From Brasilonema sennae CENA114 (GTDB lineage Bacteria > Cyanobacteriota > Cyanobacteriia > Cyanobacteriales > Nostocaceae), in assembly GCF_006968745.1 (NCBI RefSeq), contig NZ_CP030118.1:434001-498000 (forward strand): 64,000 nt of DNA, given 5' to 3'. The translations under genes were made by a program, and so were the position numbers. A model generated the notes under the pieces. The model saw nothing but the letters and a program-made list of their open reading frames with translations, was not told the origin of the DNA and made no database searches. Positions 47,951 through 57,071 of the stretch are shown here, piece after piece (position 1 is the first letter of the stretch; each line of letters starts with the position of its first letter).

Positions 47951-49003
47951 ATGTCAGTACTTCGTATCCTTCATGTAGCAGGGTCTCCATCTAGTGATTT
48001 TTACCGTGAATTGTCACGCAATTACGCCCATAGCTGTCTGGTAGCTACGGCAAATCCATCGCGCTACGAATTTTTAATTGCATACATCACACCTGATGGC
48101 CTGTGGCGATTTCCTTCCTCTCTGAGTCTTGAAGATATTGCTGTCGCCAAACCGCTTTCTCTGTTAGAAGCTATAGAGTTTATAACAGCGCAAAACATTG
48201 ACGTTATGTTGCCACAAATGTTTTGTCTGCCTGGAATGATTGAGTACCGCGCACTATTTGACTTGCTTAAGATCCCTTACATAGGGAATACTCCGGATCT
48301 GATGGCATTAACAGCTCACAAAGCCAAAACCAAAGCAATTGTCGCAGCAGCTGGGGTCAAAGTTCCTTCTGGAGAAGTGCTCCGCAAAGGAGACGTTCCC
48401 ACAATTACACCTCCAGTAGTCATCAAACCCGCAAATGCCGACAACTCTTTAGGGGTGTCCTTAGTCAAAGAAGTTGCTGACTATGATGCTGCCCTGAAGA
48501 AAGCATTTGAATTTGCTTCGGAGGTGATCGTAGAGACATTCATTGAAGCCGGTCGAGAAGTCAGATGCGGTGCCATTGTCAAAGATGGGGAACTCATCGG
48601 TTTACCCATGGAAGAGTATCAGATAGACCCCGAAGTCAGACCCATCCGCAGCTATACTGACAAATTCAAGATACCCATCGAGGGCGACTTGGCTTCAACT
48701 GCTAAGAACTATGTCCCTGGTTGGATTGTAGATGTTAATGACCCGATCACCCAAAAGGTTCAGCAAGAAGTTAAGAAGTGTCATTTGGCTTTGGGCTGTC
48801 GCCATTATAGTTTATTTGACTTCCGAATCGACCCACAGGGACAACCTTGGTTCTTAGAAGCTGGGTTGTTTTGTATTTTTGACCACAACGCGGTGGTTGC
48901 CTGTACGGCGAACAAAGTGGGAATTCCTTTAGATGAGTTATTCGCAATAATGATCAATCAAGCGTTGGGCAAGAATATGATCTTCGACAAATTATCCATT
49001 TGA
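47951..49003 (+). CDS. D-Ala-D-Ala ligase-like ATP-grasp enzyme, MysD-like
   Basis: 350 residues. It has the ATP-grasp fold of D-Ala-D-Ala ligases: MLPQMFCLPGMIEYRALFDL, IPYIGNTPDLMALTAHKAK, PVVIKPANADNSLGVSLVKE, VIVETFIEAGREVRCGAIV and the metal-binding end FDFRIDPQGQPWFLEAGLFC. The text matches, as I recall, MysD of the mycosporine-like amino acid pathway, which condenses an amino acid onto mycosporine-glycine to make sunscreens such as shinorine. The partner genes mysA, mysB and mysC are not in the window; the neighbour is folK. It may be an orphan MysD, or a ligase with another substrate. A cell-wall Ddl is less likely from the sequence. Confidence 0.75.
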   Translation: MSVLRILHVAGSPSSDFYRELSRNYAHSCLVATANPSRYEFLIAYITPDGLWRFPSSLSLEDIAVAKPLSLLEAIEFITAQNIDVMLPQMFCLPGMIEYRALFDLLKIPYIGNTPDLMALTAHKAKTKAIVAAAGVKVPSGEVLRKGDVPTITPPVVIKPANADNSLGVSLVKEVADYDAALKKAFEFASEVIVETFIEAGREVRCGAIVKDGELIGLPMEEYQIDPEVRPIRSYTDKFKIPIEGDLASTAKNYVPGWIVDVNDPITQKVQQEVKKCHLALGCRHYSLFDFRIDPQGQPWFLEAGLFCIFDHNAVVACTANKVGIPLDELFAIMINQALGKNMIFDKLSI

Positions 49004-49172
49004 AGAAACACAGGGGTATAAGGCGAAGTAGCAAGCATTTTAGAGTTGGGAATCCAAACACGCCTAAAAATCAGGAAAGTCTGTGTGAATAAGGGTTTGG
49101 CTGTTTGATAAGCAAAACTAGTCTAAACTCTAAAAATAAGTGCTATCGTCTTAAACTTTTGAAAAACTTGCA

Positions 49173-49661
49173 ATGACACAGCATTCTGTTAGTGCGATCG
49201 CTCTCGGGAGTAACCTTGGTAATTCCCAAGCCATCTTAGAAGCTGCCCTAGAAGAACTGGAGCACACTCCAGATATTACGGTCAAATCACATTCCAGTTG
49301 GTATAGAACAAAACCAATTGGACCATCACAACCAGATTATCTCAATGGCTGCGCCCTATTAGAGGTGCAGTTAAGTCCCCAGAAATTGTTAGAGACTATG
49401 CTGGGAATTGAACAAGAGTTTGGTAGAGTACGTCAAGAACGTTGGGGACCAAGAACCCTAGATTTGGATGTACTTCTGTTTGATGAGTTAATTCTAGAAA
49501 CACCTGATCTGCAAATCCCTCATCCACGGATGACAGAAAGAGCTTTTGTTTTGGTACCATTAGCAGAAATTGCTCCTGATTGGATAGAACCCGTCTCAGG
49601 GATGCCGATCTCCCAACTCGTTCAAAAAGTTGATTGTTCTGGAGTGAGTTTGGTCAGTTAA
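49173..49661 (+). CDS. folK: hydroxymethyldihydropterin pyrophosphokinase
   Basis: 162 residues from ATG 49173. FolK transfers pyrophosphate from ATP to 6-hydroxymethyl-7,8-dihydropterin in folate synthesis. Seen: AIALGSNLGNS, SHSSWYRTKPIGPSQPDYLN, LLETMLGIEQEFGRVRQERW and the signature GPRTLDLDVLLFD, then IPHPRMTERAFVLVPLAEI. Complete. Downstream genes on the opposite strand include a DHPS homologue, the next enzyme family in the pathway. A HIP1 palindrome overlaps its fifth to tenth codons. Confidence 0.96.
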   Translation: MTQHSVSAIALGSNLGNSQAILEAALEELEHTPDITVKSHSSWYRTKPIGPSQPDYLNGCALLEVQLSPQKLLETMLGIEQEFGRVRQERWGPRTLDLDVLLFDELILETPDLQIPHPRMTERAFVLVPLAEIAPDWIEPVSGMPISQLVQKVDCSGVSLVS

Positions 49662-49849
49662 GCCAACAAATACATTTCCTGCTTAGCAGAACTAGGGATC
49701 ATGTCGTAAGTCCTGTTCCAAACTGCGTGCTGCAATTGCACTGTGAGCTACCGCAGTTGCAAGACAAGGATCTCTGGGATTTGCGACGTCTCCTGCAGCG
49801 TAAACGTGCGAAATGGATGTACGAAGAAATCGATGTATCCTTTGTATTC

Positions 49850-50512
49850 TTAATACATTAATGGAATCGCATCAGCCAAACTAGATAAAACCAGGAGGGC
49901 TTTTTCCTTCACGTCCTCGTCTGGTAATGCTTGATTAGGAACCATAATAGCCATACATCCAGCAGCGATCGCAGATCTGATACCGTTATTTGAATCTTCA
50001 AATACTACTATATTCTTTGGCTGACGGTTCATACAACGACTTGCTAAGGTGTAAATTTCAGGATCGGGTTTTCCTCGTTGGATCTGATCGGCGGTACAAA
50101 TCACATCGAAGGCTTGTAAATAACGGGTTTGACTCAGATGCATTTCTACGTGTTTCCAAGTTGAACTAGTTGCCAAACCTATAGAAACCCCTTGTTTTTC
50201 TAAATAAGAGAACAATGTTTCAAATCCATCTCTAAACTTCACGCCTTTTTTGTTTAGCGTTTCCTGATATTGCTGTTGTAAAACTTTATTGAAAATTTCG
50301 ACGGAAAACTCTTCTCCAAAAGTTTTACTCAATATTTTATCGCATTCAGCATGAGGAATTCCTAAGAGTTGAGCATAACATTCATCACTGATAAAATAAC
50401 CTAATTCGTGAGCTGCATATTGATATGCATACTTGTACCACGAGCCATTATCAAGTATTAAGTCATCCATATCAAAGATGACAGCATCAAAATATCGATC
50501 CAGTATATTCAT
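49850..50512 (-). CDS. HAD-superfamily phosphatase (subfamily IA)
   Basis: 220 residues. Nucleophile motif FDMDDLILDNG, helical cap domain (about 20-85), motif II LATSS, Lys in QRGKPDPEIY, and motif IV VFEDSNNGIRSA. The pattern is that of beta-phosphoglucomutase/phosphoglycolate-like HAD enzymes acting on small phosphorylated metabolites. Motif I has DMDD where the usual form is DxDGT/DxDGV, a modest deviation that may affect activity or specificity. It is the last gene of the minus-strand group that also holds a methyltransferase and a DHPS homologue. Confidence 0.88.
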   Translation of the reverse strand: MNILDRYFDAVIFDMDDLILDNGSWYKYAYQYAAHELGYFISDECYAQLLGIPHAECDKILSKTFGEEFSVEIFNKVLQQQYQETLNKKGVKFRDGFETLFSYLEKQGVSIGLATSSTWKHVEMHLSQTRYLQAFDVICTADQIQRGKPDPEIYTLASRCMNRQPKNIVVFEDSNNGIRSAIAAGCMAIMVPNQALPDEDVKEKALLVLSSLADAIPLMY

Positions 50513-50805
50513 AATTTTTCACAGAAAAATAACTCTGTTGAATTTAAAGATTGTCACAGTTTTTGACACCTGGGTTCCTCCGAAAATGCAAAGAAAGTCC
50601 ATGCAAGTTTTTAAAACTAAGTCTTGCACACATTCAGTCAACGTAACAATCAAATATTTACATCGTTACTGATAGTTAAGAGTAAAAAAAGACAAAACTA
50701 CTAAAAAAGGCAATATAGGACTCCTATTTGATTTTTGGTCAACTAGATATACCTTTTTCCTTCTTGACTGTTCCCTTAACCTCAGATGAAAAAGCCCACT
50801 TCAGA

Positions 50806-51966
50806 TTAGTCTTCTCCATTCACATAAAGTATGGCAATCAAGGTATGACCTACTCCCAAACCGGGCTGTGTATTTGATTCCAAGCGACACAAATACTTAG
50901 CCAAAGTTGGTTCAACAATATTGGCACGAAAATGGAGGTCAGAGTTACTTTCTTGAAGCCGTGATAATTCTTGTTTCAATCCTGCCACTGGTTCTGGCAA
51001 TGAAATCTGATGTATAACATTAAGATGTTCTCCAAGATGTTCCCCACAAAATTCCGCCGCTTCGAGAACCAACTGATTCCACATTTGAGAAAACTTATTG
51101 AAGAACTGGTTCACAGGAGATGGTGCTATAGGCAATTCACACCGAAAGAGCAATTCTTGAAAGTCTGTTATTTCCTCAGATTTGTACAAAGAGTTGATCA
51201 CTTCCCGATAGGGGGGGATAGCAGGATTATATTCTCGGGTTGATGTATGACGTCCGACCATCATTGATCGATCAAAAAACTCAAGACTAGAAATGTTACA
51301 ATTTGCCTGTTGGGCAGCTTCATGGATCATTTGCTTTAGTTCTGGACTGTAGTAGCAGGTCATCATCATGGATTCTTGCTCTTGCCCTTCTGCTAAAAAG
51401 CTCATTCGATAAGCCCAACGGCTTTGATCCCACTGTGATACCCATTCTATGGAGTATCGTCCTAAAACATCAACAACTACTAGAGATTGGGTTTTATTTT
51501 TTTTAATAGCCTTAAATATATTTTCTAATGTATGTCGGCTTTCTTCTTTAGTGAGATGGGAATAGGGAACTCCGCAAGATAAATAAATTTCTGTTGGTTG
51601 GTCTGGAATGTTCAACCTAAAATCAGTTTCTAGAAAATTGACATTGGGAGTGTCTGCCCACTTTTCTTTGGCTACTTTAACCATTTCCAAGCTGTTATCC
51701 AAACCTAAATAGTAGAGATCTCTACCGTCGAGTCCGATATCATCTAAAGCATTCTGAACCAAAACCAATCCTCCACCTATTCCAGATCCAAAATCCATAA
51801 TCCGTAATGATTTAGGAGAGTATGTCTGTTGTAGTTTTTGGATAGCCTGACCTATCACGGTGCGTGAGAATGGTTCCTCCCATTCGCTTTTGACGCTATC
51901 TTTCCTTTTGGGAGATAAGTAGTGGTTAACTGCACTCTTATATCGATCTTGATTTCCAATCGCCAT
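50806..51966 (-). CDS. class I SAM-dependent methyltransferase
   Basis: 386 residues. The SAM-binding motif I is RIMDFGSGIGGGLVLVQ (about residues 54-70), with the acidic end of strand 2 in YYLGLDNSLEMVKVAKEKW and motif in NVNFLETDFRL. A VPYSHLTKEESRHTLENI helix follows. The C-terminal 170 residues have no match that I recognise and probably form a substrate-binding extension. It lies 186 bases downstream of the DHPS homologue on the same strand and 293 bases upstream of the HAD gene; the three may cooperate, but the substrate is unknown. Confidence 0.85.
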   Translation of the reverse strand: MAIGNQDRYKSAVNHYLSPKRKDSVKSEWEEPFSRTVIGQAIQKLQQTYSPKSLRIMDFGSGIGGGLVLVQNALDDIGLDGRDLYYLGLDNSLEMVKVAKEKWADTPNVNFLETDFRLNIPDQPTEIYLSCGVPYSHLTKEESRHTLENIFKAIKKNKTQSLVVVDVLGRYSIEWVSQWDQSRWAYRMSFLAEGQEQESMMMTCYYSPELKQMIHEAAQQANCNISSLEFFDRSMMVGRHTSTREYNPAIPPYREVINSLYKSEEITDFQELLFRCELPIAPSPVNQFFNKFSQMWNQLVLEAAEFCGEHLGEHLNVIHQISLPEPVAGLKQELSRLQESNSDLHFRANIVEPTLAKYLCRLESNTQPGLGVGHTLIAILYVNGED

Positions 51967-52152
51967 AAAATTTGACAGATTCGCTGCTTAGGGAGATTCC
52001 TAATAACTTACCATCAAATATGAAAAGATTATAATCTTGACAGTCAAATCTTTGATCAAACCAATCTCAAAGTTTGTTAAACGATTGACATTAACAAGCA
52101 ATGAATGATTTCTTGCTGGTTCCTCTACGGTTATTTCTGATTTTCTAAGACT

Positions 52153-53046
52153 TTAAAATAAACTGAGAGTATCTAAAACTCCTTTCACTTTAGGAACTTC
52201 ATGAGTTCTTAGTAGATCGCTTTTTCCCAATATTGCTAGAACTGCCGTAAAAGCCTGAGAACTTCTGAATTCTTCTCCAAAACATTCCAGCGCAGTAGGA
52301 ACTATATTGCAAACTGGGAACCCCAACTTTCTCAGCCTAAAAGAATTTAATAAGGTTTTGATCTGATATCGAGTTCGCAGCGACTTGTGTTGGTAGTAGA
52401 AATTTTGATATCCAAAACCCATTCCTGGATCAATAAATATTTTTCTTACACCTAGTTTAGTAGCTGTTTCTATCTCGTTGGCAAAATAATCATATACTAA
52501 ATCTATTGGGTCTTCAGTAAACGTAAACTCACCAACCTCTCTAGCATTTTTTCCCTGAAGATAACAGATAATAATTCCTGCGTCGAACTCAGAAACCGCT
52601 CGATAAATGTCTTGACTGTTCTCACCTCCAGTTAAGTTGATGACATTTGCCCCTGCCCGTAAACATTCTCTAGCTACTTCCGGATAATAGGTTTCAATTG
52701 AAGTCAAGACACCTTCTTGATCAAAAGTTTTCAGAACAGGTAGAAGTTGACTTTTTTGTTGAAAATCTTCAACTCTTGCTGCTGTTGCGCCTGTAGACTC
52801 AGTACCAATGTCGATAATATCAGCACCTTGCTTTGTTAAGACTACTCCACGACGGATCGCTTGTTCAGGACTGTAACAAATGCTATTCTTATACCAAGAA
52901 TCAGTGGAAAGATTAACGACTCCTAAAATTGCTTGTCTAGAATTAAAATTCAAGTGCTTGTTTCCAATTGTAAATTCTTCAACTTTGGCATTGAATGAAT
53001 CTTGATGCTTTGCATAAATATTGTAAATATCTTCGAGAGTAAGCAT
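52153..53046 (-). CDS. divergent dihydropteroate synthase homologue
   Basis: 297 residues with a DHPS TIM-barrel. By hand alignment to E. coli FolP: ILGVVNLSTDSWY (Asn45, E. coli Asn22), GADIIDIGTESTGATA (Asp79 kept, but Arg63 of the TRPG loop replaced), SIETYYPEV (Glu118 for Asp96), INLTGG (Asn137 kept, following Asp lost), IDPGMGFGY (Asp206 kept, Lys replaced by Tyr213), no SRK motif for Lys221 (CNIVPTALEC instead), RTHEV (Arg280, His282 kept). Thus much of the pterin pocket remains while the pABA/pyrophosphate side is altered. It probably is not the cell's FolP and may act on or with another acceptor. A 30-residue N-terminal extension is present. Confidence 0.8.
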   Translation of the reverse strand: MLTLEDIYNIYAKHQDSFNAKVEEFTIGNKHLNFNSRQAILGVVNLSTDSWYKNSICYSPEQAIRRGVVLTKQGADIIDIGTESTGATAARVEDFQQKSQLLPVLKTFDQEGVLTSIETYYPEVARECLRAGANVINLTGGENSQDIYRAVSEFDAGIIICYLQGKNAREVGEFTFTEDPIDLVYDYFANEIETATKLGVRKIFIDPGMGFGYQNFYYQHKSLRTRYQIKTLLNSFRLRKLGFPVCNIVPTALECFGEEFRSSQAFTAVLAILGKSDLLRTHEVPKVKGVLDTLSLF

Positions 53047-53189
53047 TTTTTAAGTTTAGTTAGTGAAGGATAAGAATTCTAAGTTTTTGAGTACTTTTAG
53101 TACCTGTGATGCCAAACTAGTTGTTGAAAAACAATAGCAACCCTCCAAAGATTTTTGTGAATCATCAACTAGAGATGCTTAACAGGTGA

Positions 53190-53500
53190 GACCAGCCCCC
53201 GTCTTGGTGAGTCCACTTGCCGTCTTGGTGAACCAGCAGTGCGGGAGGGTTTCCCTCCGCAGGTGACTGGTGAACCCCGTAGGGGCGGTTCCCGTCACTA
53301 AAGCGAGTGCGTCTGGTGCAGGAGATTGGCAAAGTGGCGAACCCGTTAGCGTCCCTTGCGCGTGTCCCCTTGGGACTCAGCGTGCCCGCAGGGCATAGGG
53401 CGGTCTCCGTCACGAAAGCGAGTGCGTCTTTGTAGGAGATTCGGAGACTGGCGTAAGGCGTGCGCTCTGCGCACACCCGAAGGGAAACACGCAACACAGA
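53190..53500. repeat. GC-rich dispersed repeat block
   Basis: A mosaic of short GC-rich repeat units (gcgggagggtttccctccgc; gtcac-taaagcgagtgcgtct twice, at about 53295 and 53411) between the SDR and DHPS-like genes. It shares text with blocks at 5411-5690 and 63946-64000. The long minus-strand open frame across it is a by-product of composition. It separates two genes that might otherwise be one operon. Confidence 0.65.
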
Positions 53501-53762
53501 AGAAGGAACAAAGGTGTACGAAGCTCCGTAAAAATCACAGAAAACTTCTATAAGTTAATACAATGGAGTTATGAGTTTAGAACATTCAATAGTTTCTAAA
53601 CCCATAAACAGACCATTTAACCAGCTTCAACTTATTTTTAAGACTTTTTACTACAGCATTCGTGGTTATCTTGCCAAAATAGGCAAAGATTTCGCACCAT
53701 CGAACTATTAATCTTCTTACTGTCTAAAAAGTATTAAATTGCACAAACTAACTCATTTTCTA
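53501..53762. other. AT-rich gap after the repeat block
   Basis: About 260 bases that follow the repeat block and precede the SDR stop codon. No gene, hairpin or RNA motif was recognised. Confidence 0.35.
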
Positions 53763-54482
53763 CTACAATTTCCAACCCCCCGATACCTCCAAAATTTGTC
53801 CTGTAATGTAATCTGCCTCGGGACTAATAAAAAAACAAACTGCATTACTCATTTCTTCTAAGGTTGCCGGTCGTTTTGTCGGTAGCTTGGGAGTAGTTTC
53901 TTCCAAACCAATGGAATTTTCTACGACTCCTGGGGACACCACATTAGCAGTAATATTGTCTGTAATTAGCTCCTGAGCTAAAGATTTGGTATAGATGATT
54001 ATACCAGTTTTAGCGATGATATAACCTGTATCTTTCTGCCGCGCGACCAGATTCTGGGCACTAGCACAAGCGAAATTAACGATGCGTCCCCAATTAGCTG
54101 CCTTGAGATGGGGAAGTGCGGCTTGAGTGATGTAAAAAGTGGCATTAAGATTGGAGTCAAGAACTTCCTGCCACTCTTCTACTGATGTTTCGCTAGTTAG
54201 TTTGTAGAGGAAATTGCCCACATTATTAACAACAACTGACAAGCCACCAAGTTCTTTGGCTGCATTTTCTACCAAGGACTTAGCTTGATCAGGATTGGTA
54301 ACATCTGCTTGGAGGGCGATCGCTTTAACTCCATAAGTCGCTGCTTCCTCACTAGCTTTGCTGGCTGCTTCTGCACTACGGTTATAGTGAAATGCGATAT
54401 CAAATCCTTGACTTGCTAGCTTGAGGGCGATCGCCCGTCCAATTCCTCCCGACGATCCGGTTACGAGCGCTTTTTTTAGCAT
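53763..54482 (-). CDS. short-chain dehydrogenase/reductase (FabG/pteridine reductase-like)
   Basis: 239 residues. Rossmann motif ALVTGSSGGIGRAIALKLAS, strand-4 NNVGN (normally NNAG), catalytic Ser in FACASAQN and the Tyr/Lys pair in GYIIAKTG, then VSPGVVENS and the YITGQILEVSGGW end. The HYNRSAEAA text after strand 2 resembles both FabG-like and pteridine-reductase-like enzymes that use NADPH. Its start codon overlaps the end of the Nudix gene by 7 bases, so the two are translationally coupled. Substrate uncertain: a pterin or a ketone/acyl substrate are both possible. Confidence 0.87.
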   Translation of the reverse strand: MLKKALVTGSSGGIGRAIALKLASQGFDIAFHYNRSAEAASKASEEAATYGVKAIALQADVTNPDQAKSLVENAAKELGGLSVVVNNVGNFLYKLTSETSVEEWQEVLDSNLNATFYITQAALPHLKAANWGRIVNFACASAQNLVARQKDTGYIIAKTGIIIYTKSLAQELITDNITANVVSPGVVENSIGLEETTPKLPTKRPATLEEMSNAVCFFISPEADYITGQILEVSGGWKL

Positions 54483-54925
54483 TGTTCTTGAACTTTATTG
54501 TGATATAACTTGTCGATTTGCTTTTGCAGATAATCCAAAATCAATACATGGGTGTACGTATTAAGAGGATACTCTGTTGCCCTTTGGGGAGTCACCCATG
54601 CCCATTCCTCAATTTCTTCGTTGGGTGTGATGGTTTCGCCCTTCGAGAACGCGTAGTAGTTCACCATAATGAAATGGGCTTCCCGCACAAATTGTGAATC
54701 TAGAACTGCTTCTTGTAGTAACCCAAAGCGTACGTCAGTCAACTCTAAACCGACTTCTTCTCGAAACTCTCTTTTAACTGCAGCTTCTAGCGTTTCGCCC
54801 CATTCCACTTTACCTCCCGGTACACCCCATGTGCCTCGCCACTTGGTCGTTTTGACTATTAAGACTTGTCCATGAGAATTCACAGCAAGTGCCCCTACAG
54901 TCGTTAAAGGGAAATGCTTCTCCAC
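54476..54925 (-). CDS. Nudix hydrolase
   Basis: 149 residues from GTG 54925. The Nudix box is complete: GKVEWGETLEAAVKREFREE then VGLEL, preceded by WRGTWGVPGG. Nudix enzymes cleave nucleoside-diphosphate-linked compounds; one (NudB) removes pyrophosphate from dihydroneopterin triphosphate in folate synthesis. Overlap with a reductase gene and the nearby folK and DHPS homologue make a pterin role worth testing, but general housekeeping (NTP cleaning) is equally possible. Confidence 0.88.
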   Translation of the reverse strand: MEKHFPLTTVGALAVNSHGQVLIVKTTKWRGTWGVPGGKVEWGETLEAAVKREFREEVGLELTDVRFGLLQEAVLDSQFVREAHFIMVNYYAFSKGETITPNEEIEEWAWVTPQRATEYPLNTYTHVLILDYLQKQIDKLYHNKVQEQC

Positions 54926-55249
54926 AGATATCTGTCCGATTGGGTTTGATTTTGCATTACTTTGCCTTAACCATCTAGAATAACATCTCTAAGTTAAGCA
55001 TTGACACAAAGGTGATTATGTGGGCACAATCTCACTTTCTGTTTTAAGTGTTCCAAATATAAAGTAAATACTAAGACATCAGTCTATTCGCTTTGTTTAG
55101 TACTTTGCAGCAAACTAAGTTCAGTTTAATACTGAATAAGCGCGGACTCGCTCGTGGAGTTATCTTGTGTTGTGTGTTCTGCATTTTGTTAGCGTAGCGG
55201 GCCGTCCGAGAGTGCGCCCCCTAAGGGGCTAGCCCGTTTTTCTCAAGAA
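54926..55249. other. gap with a small GC-rich repeat
   Basis: No gene. Near 55190-55240 lies a repeat scrap (gtgcgccccctaaggggcta) whose aaggggcta part matches the dispersed element at 59909 and 61795. Confidence 0.4.
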
Positions 55250-55618
55250 TTACTTGGTATTTAAGAACCGAAAATTACGGGCTTGCTGTTCTAACCTGGA
55301 GGCGAGTCGATCGCAAACCCTGTTACACAATTCAAAAATCATTTCATCTTCAACTCGGTAATAGGCACAGGTTCCTTCACTGCGACGACTAAGGATTCCC
55401 GCTTGCCACATGACCTTCAAGTGTTTTGATACATTAGCCTGAGAAGTCTGTGTTGCCTCTACCAATTCTTGCACGCATTTTTCTTCATCTCGCAGCAAAT
55501 GCAACAGCCGTAGGCGCATAGGTTCACTCAAGAGGCTGAAGTATTCAGCCACTTGTTGCACGACTTCTGGCGGTACAGGCAACGCTTGTTTCATCAGGGC
55601 AGACCCGTAAGGACTCAT
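55250..55618 (-). CDS. ArsR/SmtB-family transcriptional regulator
   Basis: 122 residues. Winged helix-turn-helix of the ArsR family: LLSEPMRLRLLHLLRDEEKC, VQELVEATQTSQANVSKHLK (recognition helix) and WQAGILSRRSEGTCAYYRVED (wing). The usual ELCVC metal box is absent; instead Cys occurs in EEKC, in EGTCAYY and as FELCNRVCD. The spacing of EEKC and FELC resembles thiol/persulfide sensors of the SqrR/BigR type, which is inference. Forty bases separate it from accB on the same strand, so they may be read together. The start is ATG 55618; a second Met eight codons on is possible. Confidence 0.85.
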   Translation of the reverse strand: MSPYGSALMKQALPVPPEVVQQVAEYFSLLSEPMRLRLLHLLRDEEKCVQELVEATQTSQANVSKHLKVMWQAGILSRRSEGTCAYYRVEDEMIFELCNRVCDRLASRLEQQARNFRFLNTK

Positions 55619-55658
55619 TAAAAATTTAACAACTAGGCATCGATATATAGATTAATAC

Positions 55659-56210
55659 TTAATCTGGGTTAATTCGCATCAAAGGTTGACCATATTCTAC
55701 TGGTTCACCGTTTTGTACGAGAATTTCTATGACTTGTCCGGATACTTCGGCTTCAATTTCATTCATCAGTTTCATGGCTTCTATGATACATACTGCTTGA
55801 CCGCTCCGAATGCGATCGCCCACTTGCACAAATGGTGCTTCGCCTGGACTCGGCGCACGATAAAACGTCCCCACCATTGGGGAAGGGATTTCCACAAACT
55901 TCTGTTCTATAACAGAGGAACCAATCGGTGGTGAGTGTACGCCAGAAGTATTACTGTCAGTGGGGCGGTTTGGCGGGGTTACCGTCACTGTCGGAGGCGA
56001 CATTACTAACGGAATAGGCGGTGGAACTGGTGTGTTCGGTGTACCAACCGCCCCTAACGCCCCTTGAGGTGCTGCTGACAACATTGGAGGAACGCTTACA
56101 GCCTTACGAACTGTGAGTTCAAAATCGTCACTTTTGAGCGTGACTTCTGCAATGTCCGTTTGTGCGATGGTTGTCAACAGTTGGCGGATTTCATTAAAGT
56201 CCAATGGCAC
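55659..56210 (-). CDS. accB: biotin carboxyl carrier protein of acetyl-CoA carboxylase
   Basis: 183 residues from GTG 56210, which gives the standard start [20 protein letters not shown]; a TTG seven codons upstream is less likely. A Pro-rich linker (about 50-105) leads to the biotinyl domain with the thumb region and the biotinylated Lys in [12 protein letters not shown]. AccB carries carboxyl-biotin for malonyl-CoA synthesis, the first step of fatty acid synthesis. It follows efp on the same strand, the usual cyanobacterial order. Confidence 0.96.
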   Translation of the reverse strand: MPLDFNEIRQLLTTIAQTDIAEVTLKSDDFELTVRKAVSVPPMLSAAPQGALGAVGTPNTPVPPPIPLVMSPPTVTVTPPNRPTDSNTSGVHSPPIGSSVIEQKFVEIPSPMVGTFYRAPSPGEAPFVQVGDRIRSGQAVCIIEAMKLMNEIEAEVSGQVIEILVQNGEPVEYGQPLMRINPD

Positions 56211-56342
56211 AGCTTTCCTTACCTCATGCAATTAGATCGTACAGAGACTTTATCTTTTGAAATGAATTTGTATAGTTAGGCAGGGATGGAAATCCCTGTC
56301 ATAGATGAAAATCGGGATTTGCATCTAGAGGTGAGAAGAAAG

Positions 56343-56900
56343 TTACTCCCTGCCAAGGTATTTATCGTCACGGGTGTCTATACGGATGCGTTCTCCTTGA
56401 GAAATAAACAAAGGAACCATCACCATTGCTCCCGTTTCCAAAGTTGCAGGCTTAGAACCACCAGTAGCAGTGTCACCCTTAACACCTGGATCTGTTTGCA
56501 CAATTTCCAATACTACGGAGTTAGGCAGTTCCACTTCCAGGACTTGGTCGCCCCAGCGAACAACATTGGCTTCCATACCTTCTTTGAGGTATTTTACGCG
56601 ATCGCCAATCTGTGAGGCGCTCAATCTGCCTTCTTCATATGTTTCCATATCCATAAAGACGTATTCGTCACCTTCTTTATAGGTATGTTGCATTGTGCTT
56701 TTTTCCAGGTTAGCTTGGGGAACTGTTTCACCTGCGCGGAAAGTTTTTTCCACCACGCTTCCACTTTGAACATTTTTCAATTTCGTCCGCACAAAAGCAG
56801 AACCTTTTCCTGGCTTAACGTGGAGGAATTCCACCACACGCCATACGGACCCATCTAATACTATCGAAACACCGGGTCGAAAATCGTTGCTGGAGATCAT
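56343..56900 (-). CDS. efp: translation elongation factor P
   Basis: 185 residues. [20 protein letters not shown], the modification loop [17 protein letters not shown] with Lys at the tip, and the C-terminal [12 protein letters not shown] give a standard three-domain EF-P that relieves ribosome stalling at polyproline. The gene precedes accB (gap 132 bases) in a conserved efp-accB arrangement. Confidence 0.96.
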   Translation of the reverse strand: MISSNDFRPGVSIVLDGSVWRVVEFLHVKPGKGSAFVRTKLKNVQSGSVVEKTFRAGETVPQANLEKSTMQHTYKEGDEYVFMDMETYEEGRLSASQIGDRVKYLKEGMEANVVRWGDQVLEVELPNSVVLEIVQTDPGVKGDTATGGSKPATLETGAMVMVPLFISQGERIRIDTRDDKYLGRE

Positions 56901-57071
56901 GAAACTTTTAAAATTTTGGGAGACAATCGGGATTTATTTTAACCTCCAATAGGAGTGATTAGTTATTTCTTTGATCATTAGTTATTAGTACTTAGTCAAA
57001 AACCAACAGTTATCCTTCCTCCCCGACTTTCCCGGCGAACTTCACTTTTTTAGTATGCCAGCAACATGATA

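Noticed and set aside
53165..53497. A 110-codon minus-strand open frame
   Set aside because: It is made of the same GC-rich repeat units as at 5411 and 63946; repetitive text explains the open frame.
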